Positions 48,919 through 59,172 of a stretch of DNA of 60,000 nucleotides are shown here, in pieces; positions within the stretch are counted from its first letter, which is position 1; the number at the start of each line of letters is the position of its first letter. Location of the stretch: positions 42,418,581 through 42,478,580 of the forward strand of contig OX442314.1 of assembly GCA_949358305.1 (NCBI GenBank), in the 5' to 3' direction. The DNA is from Strigamia acuminata. Its lineage: Eukaryota; Arthropoda; Chilopoda; Geophilomorpha; Linotaeniidae. Made by a program: the position numbers and the translations under genes. The notes beneath the pieces are model-generated. The model was given only the letters and a program-made list of their open reading frames with translations, made no database searches and was not told the origin of the DNA.

Positions 48919-49846
48919 CTATATGGTATCCTGTAGTAAAGTCCTATATGGTAATGTACTTTGTATTTCATATCCCTGATCTGCATACAAACGGTACAAA
49001 CTACCATCAGGCAAATTCAGATAGCTACAGTTGATTTGAAAAATAGCAGAATCTTGTCTGCTTCTCTTATAACCACCATCTAGGTGGGTAATCATCCCAT
49101 TTGCTAGGGTTACACATGGAAATTTGATGCAGTGGCTACGTTTATAACCACTGAAATATGGCTTTTGGTTGCGTACTGGCCTGCAAATGGGTCTGCCCGT
49201 TCTATCTATAAACCCAACTACATTGGGTAAGCAATCCCCTTGAGTTCCAATTGGCTTCAAATAAACAAAATTTTAAATTAATCTTTTTACCGGTATATTT
49301 AATGGAAAATACACATCTGCATAAAGTTATAGGTTATTGTGGCTGAGCCAAGAGTGTTGTGTAGTGCTCAGAAAAAAATCAAACTTGTTTAATATGTAGT
49401 TTAACATTGCATAAAATATTCTGCAAAGTGACGTTTCGCTTCTCTTAGACAGCTTGACAAGATCAAACCATCTTGCAGCTGTTGATAAGCGACAGAGTAA
49501 AACGCAGAGTGCTGCAGTACCTGCCAAGATAAACATAATTTTATAAACACCAATCACAAAATTTAAATCAATTGTTGTTCTCACTTGAGAAATGATGCCC
49601 TTCATGGCTGAAAAAGTCATTGGGAATGCCCATAGTATCTCATAATATTATAAACTGAACTTTGGTAAAACGAAATTGCAACTTAAATTCACGATCAAAA
49701 AATTCTGCAATGGTGAATTTGGGTCGTATGCTGTACTTCCTTTTTGTGTCATCCAACTTGAATATTTCAAGATAATCAAAATATTCATGGAATTCAATAA
49801 TTCCATTAACATATAAAAATGCTATATTTTGTTCTATAAATTTCAA
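48919..49846 (-). pseudogene. PIF/Harbinger-type transposase, decayed
   Basis: Three blocks on the minus strand. The first (49846-49640) resembles the N-terminal Phe-Arg-Phe-x-Lys region of Harbinger nucleases. The second (about 49500-49370) reads Ala-Leu-Cys-Val-Leu-Leu-Cys-Arg-Leu-Ser, a hallmark block, after a GGCAG acceptor. The third (49260-48919) reads Asn-Val-Val-Gly-Phe-Ile-Asp-Arg-Thr-Gly-Arg-Pro-Ile-Cys-Arg-Pro, the DDE_4 catalytic start, then Tyr-Phe-Ser-Gly-Tyr-Lys-Arg and Ser-Arg-Gln-Asp-Ser. The rest of the catalytic domain and the terminal repeats were not found. Likely intron-bearing and now inactive. Confidence 0.75.
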
Positions 49847-49931
49847 TAATTATATTTATGACTTTAGACTTCTAACATTTGCTTACCTGTCCACTCATTT
49901 GCCTTTTCGATAGTATGAGATTGTGACTGGA

Positions 49932-50480
49932 TATTGTTACGTGACCCAGGGGATGAATGGGTCACATAGGCAAATGAATGACTCTTGTGTTAAAATACAA
50001 AGCAAGATTCTTTATTACTCAAACTAAACTAAGGCTAACACTACACATTAAAGTCAAAGAATCAATCAAGAGGTCAAGTTAAATTAATACTAAAATTATA
50101 AGAGGTCAAGTTAATTTAATACTAAAATTATAAGAGGTCAAGTTAAATTAATACTAAAATCATAAGAGGTCAAGTTAAATTAATACTAAAATCATAAGAG
50201 GTCAAGTTAATCAAATCAATAAAGCATTACTACAAAATATATCAAATTAAAGTATGAATAACACATTAAGAAGGACACACAAACGGGGCGTGTGATCTAG
50301 CGCGAAATTCCTTTACACTTAGTTGCAGCGCCGCTCTGGTGGGAACAACTCGTGATGCTTTTCCGTCGGCATAGCAACGGTCGCGTGTTTGTGCTCTCGA
50401 TTCTATTTCGCGCGTCGTTTTCGTCCGCTGTTTCCTCCGTTTCCTCTCGGATTTCAATTCGTTTTTTCGTATTTATGCAG
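49932..50480. repeat. LTR-like stretch containing a 31-bp minisatellite
   Basis: Begins TGTTACGTGACCC and includes, on the minus strand, AATAAAGAATC, reminiscent of an LTR polyadenylation region. Inside, from about 50068 to 50215, are four to five copies of a roughly 31-bp unit containing AAGAGGTCAAGTTAA. No partner LTR or target duplication was found, so solitary LTR is only a possibility. Confidence 0.45.
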
Positions 50481-52414
50481 TATTTAATTGATGTACTACA
50501 ACCAAGGAACTAGGTTAGGATTGTATTTCCAGTCGATGGTTTAATTTTAAGATTTTTCATGTCTCGAAAATGTTTCCATTCCATTTTAGGCCTAAGAATC
50601 GAATTGAAATAGGCTGATGAAATGACTTTTTTCCTCCTGTCTAGTATGTTTTTATCTTTTTCTAAGTTTCTTTGTCATTTTGTATGGATTTTTATTTGAA
50701 TTTCAGCTCGGTAACGCTTTGAATATTTTTGGTGGTTTGTCGTTTTTTTCCCCTCTATCCAGTGGTGTTTTTGTTTTCAAGATCAGATCAATTTGAAATT
50801 TAGGAAATACCAGAGATAATTAATGATTCTTTTGAATCTTTAGAGTTTTGGTTATATTATATTATTTGAGTATTGGGGTGTAAAATTCAGCTTTCTACCT
50901 CCTCGTGGTCCCCCTGAGTTGGTATTGTCAGCCTGCACGCCTTTCTGGGTGTCGCGTTTACTAACTGTTCTGAAATCAACCTCTGTTGGTTTGGGATAGT
51001 AATCCAACTATTCCCACATGGTGGTCAAATGTATTTCTCTTTCTTATGTATTGCTCGTGTAGTTTTGGCTCTGTGTGGTCTGTTTCTCCTTTCAGTGCTT
51101 TGATATTTCATATTCTATTTTTTCTCCTACCTTGCAGTTTGCAATATTTTAAAAATATTTGACAATACTTTTAACTCCTTTTCTTTAAATTTCTGCTCGT
51201 GTTTTCTCTGGTTGAATTTCTTGTTGGGGTCAACACTGAGCATTGACGTAAAAATGTGAAACAATAGTCCAGAGCCCGTTTGGCCAAAGGCCCAAACTAC
51301 TGAACTCAGTGAACTGAAAACCTGAAACCTGAAGAATGGAAAACATGAAAAAAGGCATGAAAATCGAATGGCAAAAAAAAACATACAACAAAATAATAAG
51401 TGAAATATAAGGCGGGTCTGACATGCATTGAGCGAACGAGTACTCGAAACAAGAAAAAAGCACATTCAGTGTGGGGAATGTTCCAAAATGGCGTGCACCC
51501 ACAGCGGCACCCTCGCTCTCAGTTGGATCTGTATTGCTGCTTTTTACTTGAAAGTTTTGTACGAAGTACTACATAAGGGTCTTTTGTACAGCTGATTATG
51601 ATGAAGGAAATTGTCGCGCAGATGAAAATAAATGAAGATACCATAGTCTTTGCGAAAAGGTCAACGAATTGGTATTGGGATTAGACCATAAAAAGACACA
51701 ACTGCAATTAATTACGCTCAAAGCGAAACAAGAAATCACAAAATCGAAAAATGAATTGGAAAAAGCCAACAGAAAAGAGGCAATAAATTGCGACACGTCA
51801 CGGATAAGAGTCAACAGGAAAAGGCTCAACTGAAAGCCAAGTTACGTCAGTCAAAACCTTTGGTTTTAGATTAGACATTTCTCTGTTATCCTCTGCTTTC
51901 AGTTTCTTTGATTTTCTTTAAAATATAAAAAAAAAACATTAAAATCAATCAATAAAATCAGATAAATAAAATAAATTACTGTGTTCAGTCATGTGGAACA
52001 TTTGAAATGCCAATAGATAAAGTCACAGCCGGCTAAAACTACAAAATAAAAATTAATAACAAGTGGGAATTTAACAAATTACGGTACTTTTGATGACATT
52101 AGGCCTCTGATTAGGCCTCTCATTAGGCCTCAAATGAACCACCAAATACACGAGGACTCTTGGATGTACTAGGGCCTGACATCCACTCCTTGGGTGTTTT
52201 TACCCGTCATATAGGTGAAGTTTTTTTTGGGTTTAACTGCTTGTGTATCCTTGAAGGTTTCGTTGGTGTTTCTTTCGGTAGTGACCTTAATCTTTCCGTG
52301 GCTGCCCCTAAGTTAGCTCCGTGTTTTGAATTATCAGGTCTTTAATGGATAAAACCATGCTTAAGGCCTTCTTTAATTAACTGATGTATTCGACGTTCGA
52401 TTATCCAGGCACCT
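50481..52414. other. Long stretch without a supported gene
   Basis: Mostly AT-rich. Near 51330-51180 the minus strand contains Ala-Phe-Gly-Gln-Thr-Gly-Ser-Gly, like a kinesin P-loop but lacking the Lys-Thr. Near 51600-51850 the plus strand has Lys/Glu-rich codons suggesting a coiled coil, in changing frames. Around 52100 there are three ATTAGGCCTC repeats. None supports a gene call. Confidence 0.4.
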
Positions 52415-52965
52415 TCACTGATAGTGTATGACATTTGCACAAAAGCAAAGACTGTGTCTAAGGGCGGGCGAGGTGAGGATGCGATGCTCCTCTGCCTCCA
52501 CGTGGTTTATTTGGAGGGGATAGTGCTTATACAAGTAGCCACCCTCATCATGGTCATAACGAAGCATGGTGAGGCATTGGCGGTGGCCAGGCGTCAGGTT
52601 TTCTGAGCGTAAAATTGCACAAATACTGTGAAATCTTTCATGTTGTTTGCAAACAGAAGACACAAAGTAGATAAGTCTTTCGTTGTCTAAGGCGCTATAC
52701 TTATGTCTTCCTTTGACAGCAGACATCTGACAATTTTGTTGAAAATCCCCATTTTCTTCTTGTTCTCTTAGTGTATAAATAAAATAAAAAATAAATAAAT
52801 GAATAAATGATAAATATAAACCTTTTACCTCGCGTAGCAAAACGTCGTGGCGGCAAGTACTATAGCACCCAAGACACAAAATATTACATAATACACATCT
52901 CCATATTTGTAATAGGTAATTGCGCTTGTTAAAGCGTAGAGCAATAATTCGAGTGGACCGAACAT
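52415..52965 (-). CDS. Candidate two-exon gene with a membrane-segment first exon
   Basis: Exon 1 would start at ATG 52965 and run to a GAG/GTAAAA donor near 52832. It encodes about 45 residues with one or two hydrophobic spans and a Tyr-Tyr-Lys-Tyr-Gly-Asp motif. Exon 2 is open from about 52765 to a stop at 52415 and is hydrophilic, Cys/His-containing. The first exon loosely recalls the opening membrane segments of XK-related proteins, but the second does not. No family is claimed. A plus-strand ATG at 52967 overlaps the start, opening a 65-codon frame to 53164 followed by AATAAA near 53203. Confidence 0.3.
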
Positions 52966-53164
52966 TATGGGTAAAATTCAAGGTAAAAATTTTGCAACGG
53001 ATTCTTACGAAAAAATAGGCACGAAATACCAAAGTTTTACACCAGGGGTATGTGGATACGCAATTAGCCAATTACGGGGCGGGTTGACTAAACGTCATCA
53101 CTCTGACGGCAGACCGCGCACGCCATACAAACGATTCGCAAAAGACCAGACAAGAAATACATGA

Positions 53165-53784
53165 AGTTTTAATTACGATTTAATGTATAAAAAGGAAATA
53201 AAGTGTGTTGAAACGAACGATTTGGACGTTATACGACATAAATACTCTTCTATTTGCCGCCGCCATTACCTTTTTGAAGTTTCGGACCGGTCAAGGACCA
53301 ACGGACCAATCGCGAAGCGGTTTACACAACGAGCGTAGGCCGCCGCCTACGCTCGTTGTGTAAACCGCTTCACCAATACTCTTGTTCGACTCAAGAGTAT
53401 GCCCTTCTCCCATTGGCCGCCGTATCACTGGTGTAGTGATCTAAAAATGTAGACCCAAACACCAGAAATGGATTCCAATGTGCAGACATTTGTAATCGAT
53501 AGGTTACTTGATTATATCTTTTTCCAACATCACATGTTATTTGAGGCTGTTCCACGAGTGATTTGATGATTTCATTGAATTTTTCTTTGGTGTGGTATCA
53601 ACTTCGAAGCGAAAAGAGGGTCACTACAAAACACGGGGTACACCCCAAATGGGGTACCCCATGGGGTATACCCCAAAATCCTGGAATGTGTAATAAATAA
53701 AAAAAAATTACTAAAATAATTGAAATAAAAATTACAAAAAAAAAATTTAAATTTTATACAAAAATATGACATTACATGTTAGAA
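53165..53784. other. Non-coding stretch with palindromes
   Basis: No gene. It contains the 27-bp inverted repeat at 53314-53371, a hairpin near 53390-53415 (ATACTCTTG...CAAGAGTAT), and three related GGGGTAYMCCCC blocks at about 53633-53685. Confidence 0.6.
53314..53371. repeat. Perfect 27-bp inverted repeat with 4-nt loop
   Basis: Arm 53314-53340 is the exact reverse complement of 53345-53371. The loop CGCC leaves almost no spacer. Such near-perfect cruciform sequences are rare by chance and may mark a foldback element or a palindromic end join. Confidence 0.95.
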
Positions 53785-54695
53785 ATCGCAAAAATAAATT
53801 TTTTGACTCAAAAATTGATGATTTTATTCAACAATAAATCTTTAAAAATTTGATATAAAAATTCGACAAAAATGGAGAAAAACGATAAAAACCGGTAAAA
53901 ACCGATAAAAATGGAGAAAAAACGATAAAAATCGGTAAAAATCGGTAACAATCGATAAAAATTGGTAAAAATCGATAAAAATCGGTAAAAATCGATAAAA
54001 ATTGGTAAAAATCGATAAAAATCGGTAAAAATTGATAAAACCGATTGTTTTCGTTTTTTCTCCATTTTTATTGATTTTTACCGATTTTTATCGTTGTTTC
54101 TCCATTTTTATCGATTTTTTATATCGAATAGTAATGTGTCATGGGCAGGTTACCCACCCTTCTTTTTTAATTCATTTCTACTTAGATTATTCCATCTTTA
54201 GTTTTCTTATTTTTTCCCAATCTTTATCTTCATCTAAAACTGATGAATCACCTCTAAATGTATGCGCAGCTTCATTGCGCACATTTCATTATTTTCAACA
54301 ATTAGACTTATTTTATACTTTTCACCCCCTCACCCACTTACATAGATCTAACCATGTGACTCATGTTTACCTCGTCACCTTTTTCACCGATTAACATCAC
54401 TTCTTCTCACCTCTCTCGACGGGCTAACATCTCTTAGATTGAGGTGCTCGTCGAATATAAATAATGTGAGTTACCGCAAGCTTAGGTTTATTCACCGTCT
54501 AATATCCGCATTTGACGACGGCACAAAACGAGTAAATCTACGAACTTAGCCCACTGGTTTGCGCTACATTTCCCATGCGCGTAAATTCAGATCAAATTAA
54601 CTATTCATCTCAGTTGATTCGTAACAAATGTTTTTTAAAGATTTATTGTTGAATAAAATCTTCGATATTTGAGTCAAAAAATTTATATTTGTGAT
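53785..54695. repeat. Inverted duplication around a 12-bp minisatellite
   Basis: Outer arms 53785-53855 and about 54625-54695 are inverted copies (shared block ATTTTATTCAACAATAAATC). Between them, 53870-54045 is a purine-biased array of ATCGRTAAAA-type units, followed at 54045-54120 by the opposite-strand version. The centre and the arms could therefore fold into a long hairpin. Open frames through the array (Phe-Tyr-Arg-Phe repeats) are artefacts of the repeat. Confidence 0.8.
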
Positions 54696-55346
54696 TTTTG
54701 TGATGTTTGACACGTGCAGGCCTTTCTCAGACCGCAGGCAGATCTCCAATAGAGTGCTGTGGGTGCACAATGAGAGTAAATATCAATACAGAATGTGTAA
54801 ATAAGAATTATTTGAGAAAAAAAATTGTTTCGAAAAAACAAATTATTTAGAGAAAAACAAATTATTTCGAGAAAAACAAATAATTTCGAGAAAAAACAAA
54901 TTATTTCTGGAAAAAAACAAATTATTTCTGGAAAAAAACAAATTATTTCTGGAAAAAAACAAATTATTTCTGGAAAAAAACAAATTATTTCTAAAGGAAA
55001 CAAATTAGTTTGGTGTAAATACAAAGTTTTTAGGTGTCAATAAATTTTATTGGTGAAAAATTCATGCTTTTTAGTCTAAAAACAAATTTTCTTGTCCTAC
55101 AATTCCACGCATGGTATTAAACAGTCCAAAAATCGAATTTGGCACCTTACTATTGCCCAAGATACATGGAGGGATGTGATTGGCCATGGGGACAATTATT
55201 ATTGATCACTTGTGTCTGGGTTTCAAGCTATATGAAGAGTAGTTGGAAAATGTGAGACAGACAGTAACACAAATGAAATTTTCGTTTTTTTGAATGAAAA
55301 GATTTGAAAGTTTTATTTTTTTTTAGAGAACACATCTTCTATAAAA
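54696..55346. other. Non-coding stretch with a minisatellite
   Basis: No gene. At about 54838-55010 there are roughly seven tandem units of 20-21 bp with core AAACAAATTATTTC. The frames through it are repeat artefacts. Confidence 0.7.
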
Positions 55347-55470
55347 TTGTTGTATTGTTAGCCCACATTCCTCCATAATTGTGGCATTTACATGATTGTA
55401 TTGTAAGACTGCATTCCTACATGAATGTAGCATTTACATTTTTTCAAATTTCTAAATATTTGTGCCGGTA
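55347..55470. repeat. Dispersed repeat, copy 2
   Basis: Related to 47649-47772 in the same orientation. Both copies end in text with AATATTTGTGC. Confidence 0.75.
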
Positions 55471-55652
55471 TATTACTTTTGTCGACTTTTTCTTATGAAA
55501 AGGTTATATAAATTTAACCCAGAGTAATTATTCTATTCCTGATAAATGTTGAAATATATCTTTCTTTTCGAATTCTCTATTTCCAACACCTTTTAATTTT
55601 TTTTCGCTTAACTAAATGACCCTTTATCAAAATATGATGTTACTTATTTGAC

Positions 55653-56216
55653 TTAATTTAAAGTAATAAAACTTGAAATATTATCAAGTGACCAATCATT
55701 TCCATGAATTGGAAACTGCCTTGCATCCCAAAAACTGAAAACCGCTGTGCCGTGACTCTTCTCAACCAAAATGTTTCGATATATTGGAGCAGACAAGTGA
55801 ATGGTGGTGTGGCAATGTTTTTCAGATTCAAAAATTGGCGAACACTCTGTACACCAGCAGCCATTGAGTCGACAAGCAACAATGCCAAAGCCTAGCACAT
55901 TTGCATGGCTTTATGGCACGGAATGCTAGCCTCATATTGGTTGTGCACACCAAGCTTCTGAATTCTCTTCTACACAGCTCGAGAATAATGAAAGAAACAA
56001 CCAGCAATTCTCCCATTGGGAAATGAAGTGGCAGCGGCATTTTGAATTGCTGTTTCGAAATCTGACGACTTCCGGATTTAACATGGGCACCATCTGCTTG
56101 ATCTGGTATGCAATTTCATTCCTTTGTGGCATCAGCGCATAGACGACGGGAAACACACAGCCGTGCGCATGCAAAGCTAATAAAAAATGCTGGAACAACT
56201 TTAAACGTACCATCAA
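55653..56216 (-). pseudogene. MULE-type transposase relic
   Basis: The minus strand reads Phe-Pro-Val-Val-Tyr-Ala-Leu-Met near 56150. After one frame change it reads Asp-Phe-Glu-Thr-Ala-Ile-Gln-Asn-Ala, Phe-Pro-Asn-Gly-Arg-Ile-Ala-Gly-Cys-Phe-Phe-His, then Ala-Leu-Ala-Leu-Leu near 55890. These are the successive blocks of the MULE transposase domain, including the catalytic Asp-Phe-Glu and Cys-x-x-His. At least one frameshift and two nonsense codons are present, and terminal repeats were not found. Confidence 0.7.
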
Positions 56217-56310
56217 AGTGTGTAAAAAAAGTAGTAAATAAATAAATAAAATAAAAAGAAAAAATGGAAAAAAAAGAAAGAAAAAAAAAGAATTTTCACC
56301 AAATAAACTT

Positions 56311-56490
56311 TCATCTTACTTCTTCGGCGGCTGTTTGTACTCTTAAATTGCTGTTTACTCGTTTCAATTTATTTTTGTTTTTATCATCTAAAGATTCGAA
56401 CAGATCCCACGAGATTATGGCTCCAGAGTCTAATAGTCCAATTAGTCGTTTACCTTCAAACGAGATTGGTAACGTAGTGCAGCGATCCAG
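56311..56490 (-). pseudogene. Gypsy protease relic
   Basis: The minus strand reads Pro-Ile-Ser-Phe, Leu-Leu-Asp-Ser-Gly-Ala, Leu-Phe-Glu-Ser-Leu, then Thr-Ala-Ala-Glu-Glu-Val-Arg before a TGA. It follows the protease of the plus-strand Gypsy (37750-37935) step by step, with a small deletion after the active site. Confidence 0.75.
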
Positions 56491-56938
56491 GTTTTTATTT
56501 AAAAACCTTAAACGAATATTTAAATAAATCAGCGTTGAGATGCCTTATAGGACTTCTACACAGCGGCCAAAGATGTTTTGGGGAATGATTTAACACACAA
56601 AATAAAAAAAGAAGAATTGTTTAAATTGTTCAAAATAATACAAAATAATAATGTACCGCCAAAACGTCTTCTCAAATACACACACGGTTATCCGGCTCCA
56701 AGATGACGTCACGTGAGCACAGATTTTGGCAGAGCAGGCCCGATGCCAAAATCTCCTCTAACACACAGTACTGTCTTCTGTGGAGCAAGCTTGTAGCGAA
56801 CGGTCATCGATCTTGTTGTGGGCAAGCGCGACGTTGTTTGCTGTTGAATATGAGTCTTGTCCTCTGGAGAATATCCGGGCTTCGTGCTGGACAAGATCTT
56901 GTGACTTGCTCCTGACCTCTTTAAGGAATGGCATTCAT
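56491..56938. other. Unassigned stretch
   Basis: Small frames on both strands at 56703-57046 shadow one another. Nothing was recognised. Confidence 0.4.
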
Positions 56939-57484
56939 CTAATGAAAACTCAGGAATGGAGCATGCACCAAAAGAAACCCACACATCATAAGGAGAAGGA
57001 GCACGTCAACCACCAACATGAGCATGATGGACGACCGGCTGTTTGACACATGAGTGGAAACGGGGTTCACCACTTGACCCACCACCTGACCAGACGATGA
57101 GGCGACAGCCCGTGTTGAAGCTGGAAAATCGGCGTCCCAATTTTTACAGACAGAAACACGCTTCCTCACCCTACTTGGCCCTGGCTGATCCAAATCCACG
57201 GTAAAGTCGGATACGAAAGTCGTTGCAGACTCAACTGGGCGGCGTTTTGACTGCGCCGAGATGCCCAATTTATTCGGGGAATTTCCTAACGGGAACTGAC
57301 CCAAGCACACGACATCGTCGTCAACCTCGTAACAGGTGTCTGGAGGGACAGGGGGACATTCTTCGACGCCGTGCGCAAGTGTATGCACCTTCTTGCAATA
57401 ATTCTCTATCTCGGACAGCCAGACTCGTGACAAGAGGGGATTGTAAAACAATTTCCATAACTTTTGGATCCCGGTGAACATCAT
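56939..57484 (-). CDS. Hypothetical protein end with C-terminal membrane anchor
   Basis: The 181-codon open frame is Ser/Pro/Val-rich and ends in a hydrophobic stretch of about 22 residues (Leu/Val/Met-rich) followed by a short tail, like a tail-anchored protein. An upstream frame (57981-57481) in another phase may be an earlier exon or the same gene before a frameshift; it is Ser-rich and basic. No family was recognised. Confidence 0.3.
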   Translation of the reverse strand: MMFTGIQKLWKLFYNPLLSRVWLSEIENYCKKVHTLAHGVEECPPVPPDTCYEVDDDVVCLGQFPLGNSPNKLGISAQSKRRPVESATTFVSDFTVDLDQPGPSRVRKRVSVCKNWDADFPASTRAVASSSGQVVGQVVNPVSTHVSNSRSSIMLMLVVDVLLLLMMCGFLLVHAPFLSFH

Positions 57485-57984
57485 TCAATTTCACCCATCC
57501 TCTGCCTATCTGCCTCAATCCTACGATCCTCATCAGTGTGATACATATTTGGGGAAACAGGTAGCCAAGTCGGGATCCCCCAAAAAACTACTTTAAAAAC
57601 CTTAAATTTAACAAAAATATTAAATCTATTCCTTGACTCTTCCTTAGACGAAGAAGTTTGCTTGATTAGTGGAAGTATTGCGTTGTGACTTTTCGAAAAG
57701 GAGAGCTTGACGTCTTGTTTCTGCAACTTGGACCGTCTTGGAAACTCAGTCGAAGCTTGAAGGTCGCTGGACTCGTATGCGCGGCACACGGCGGTCTCAC
57801 GTGAAAATCTCGGGCAATCGTAAATCCCCGAACTTTCTGAACTTGTGCTGCTGTGGCACACCACGATGACGGGATGACTCGTGGAGGACGAGAAGAACAG
57901 GTCGCTGCTCCTTCTTGACTGGTCAGAACACGGCTGAAGTCCACGGCGTGGATACGACGCGGCTCGGTCCAGAATCGTCAATTT

Positions 57985-58406
57985 CTCCGTAGTTTTTTCT
58001 CTTAAATCTGATTTTCACGGGATCAGCACAACGTCGCTGGTTCACGAGGAAAAATTTCGGTTTGTGCCTCTCTTTCTCTCTTTTCCCCGGGAAGAACTCT
58101 GTTGCTAGCAAGCAGAGAGAGTATTTTAGGCAGATTGCGCTTTTGATTTCTCTACAAAGACAAAAGTTAGGTTTTCAATGCGTTGCCCGATTATTGTGAA
58201 AAGTTTAAGGTAACTTATCTGATTTAAAGTCCTTTCTGGGTTTGTTCCTTGCAGTTAGAATTGTTTTTCTGAAAATACAAGGTGAATTTAGTTGTTTGCT
58301 CTAATGTTAGTTTTTCTAATTATCCTCGTTTATGTTGTACTCCGCTGTTATCGACATTTAACGGCGTCCAGGTCCTTCAATACGGATTTCGTCTACGTTA
58401 AATTTC
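57985..58406. other. Unassigned stretch
   Basis: Contains a short minus-strand frame at 58111-57923 and nothing recognisable. Confidence 0.4.
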
Positions 58407-58803
58407 CTATCGCATCCGAAATGCCATCAGGTTCGCTCTCACATGATGATTCAGCCACGTCGCCCTGTTTGCCGCACTTCCAGTTTTTAATTGGACTTGA
58501 AGTTCAGCTGTGACTCCCTGATTAACATCTTTGAGAATATCCCAGGCCTGCTTTGCTGTAGTCACAGTTAAAATATGTCTTAATTGGGCCACATCAATTG
58601 TAGTCAAGATATAGTTCAATGCTTCAGTGTCTGAAGTTTTCCAAGTGTCATATCTTGCCTTAAATGTTGCATCAGATTCTGCCACAATATTCAGTGGTTT
58701 ACCATCTGCATCCACTGTATTGGCTGCAACTATCTTGTGAGGTGGTAATTCAGTCACTACTTTCCACAGATTCTTGACTTGTAATAATATGGCTAAGCGA
58801 AAT
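58407..58803 (-). pseudogene. Copia gag fragment
   Basis: Minus-strand block typical of Copia Gag: Lys-Asn-Leu-Trp-Lys-Val-Val, then Trp-Lys-Thr-x-Asp-x-Glu-Ala, and Ala-Lys-Gln-Ala-Trp-Asp-Ile-Leu. It stops at 58407. The rest of the element is absent here. Confidence 0.7.
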
Positions 58804-59172
58804 GACCACTCAAAATAATTTCGTTCATTTAATTTTTCAATCTATGCTAGGCTTGGGTCGGCCATTTTATAATTCCAATCGCTCAGAACTCACAACACTA
58901 ATATCTTCCATATCATATTTGTCCATTTACTCACAAATTTCATCAGTGGATAAGTGCAAAATTCAGCATCAAAATAATAGTGGAATTGGTGTCAGGGGCC
59001 ATAACCTTTGTTGGTGTAGTCCACAAATAAATGCCAGAGGCAAATCTCATCTCGACATGTTTATTAATTTTGTTTACAACAATATATATTCCAATAATAT
59101 ACCACTAGTGATATCTTACATTGATGCCAATATTCACGTTACAACAGAGTGGCTTCATTGTAAGTCGCTCGA
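58804..59172 (+). other. Possible non-LTR endonuclease scrap
   Basis: The plus strand encodes Ile-Pro-Leu-Val-Ile-Ser followed by Asp-Ala-Asn and an earlier Cys-Ser-Pro, faintly like the apurinic endonuclease of LINE elements (Pro-Leu-Ile-x-x-Gly-Asp-Phe-Asn). Key residues are altered. Only a hint. Confidence 0.2.

Noticed and set aside
51127-51465. Kinesin P-loop-like Ala-Phe-Gly-Gln-Thr-Gly-Ser-Gly
   Set aside because: The Lys-Thr of the P-loop is missing, flanking motor motifs are absent and the stretch is AT-rich and frame-broken.
52967-53164. 65-codon plus-strand gene divergent from the minus-strand candidate
   Set aside because: Has ATG and a downstream AATAAA but no motif or second line of evidence; noted under the neighbouring feature instead.
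53808-54065. Phe-Tyr-Arg-Phe repeat protein
   Set aside because: Translation of a simple 12-bp minisatellite; the complementary version follows on the other strand.
54825-55043. Lys/Gln/Ile repeat protein
   Set aside because: Translation of a 20-21 bp minisatellite.
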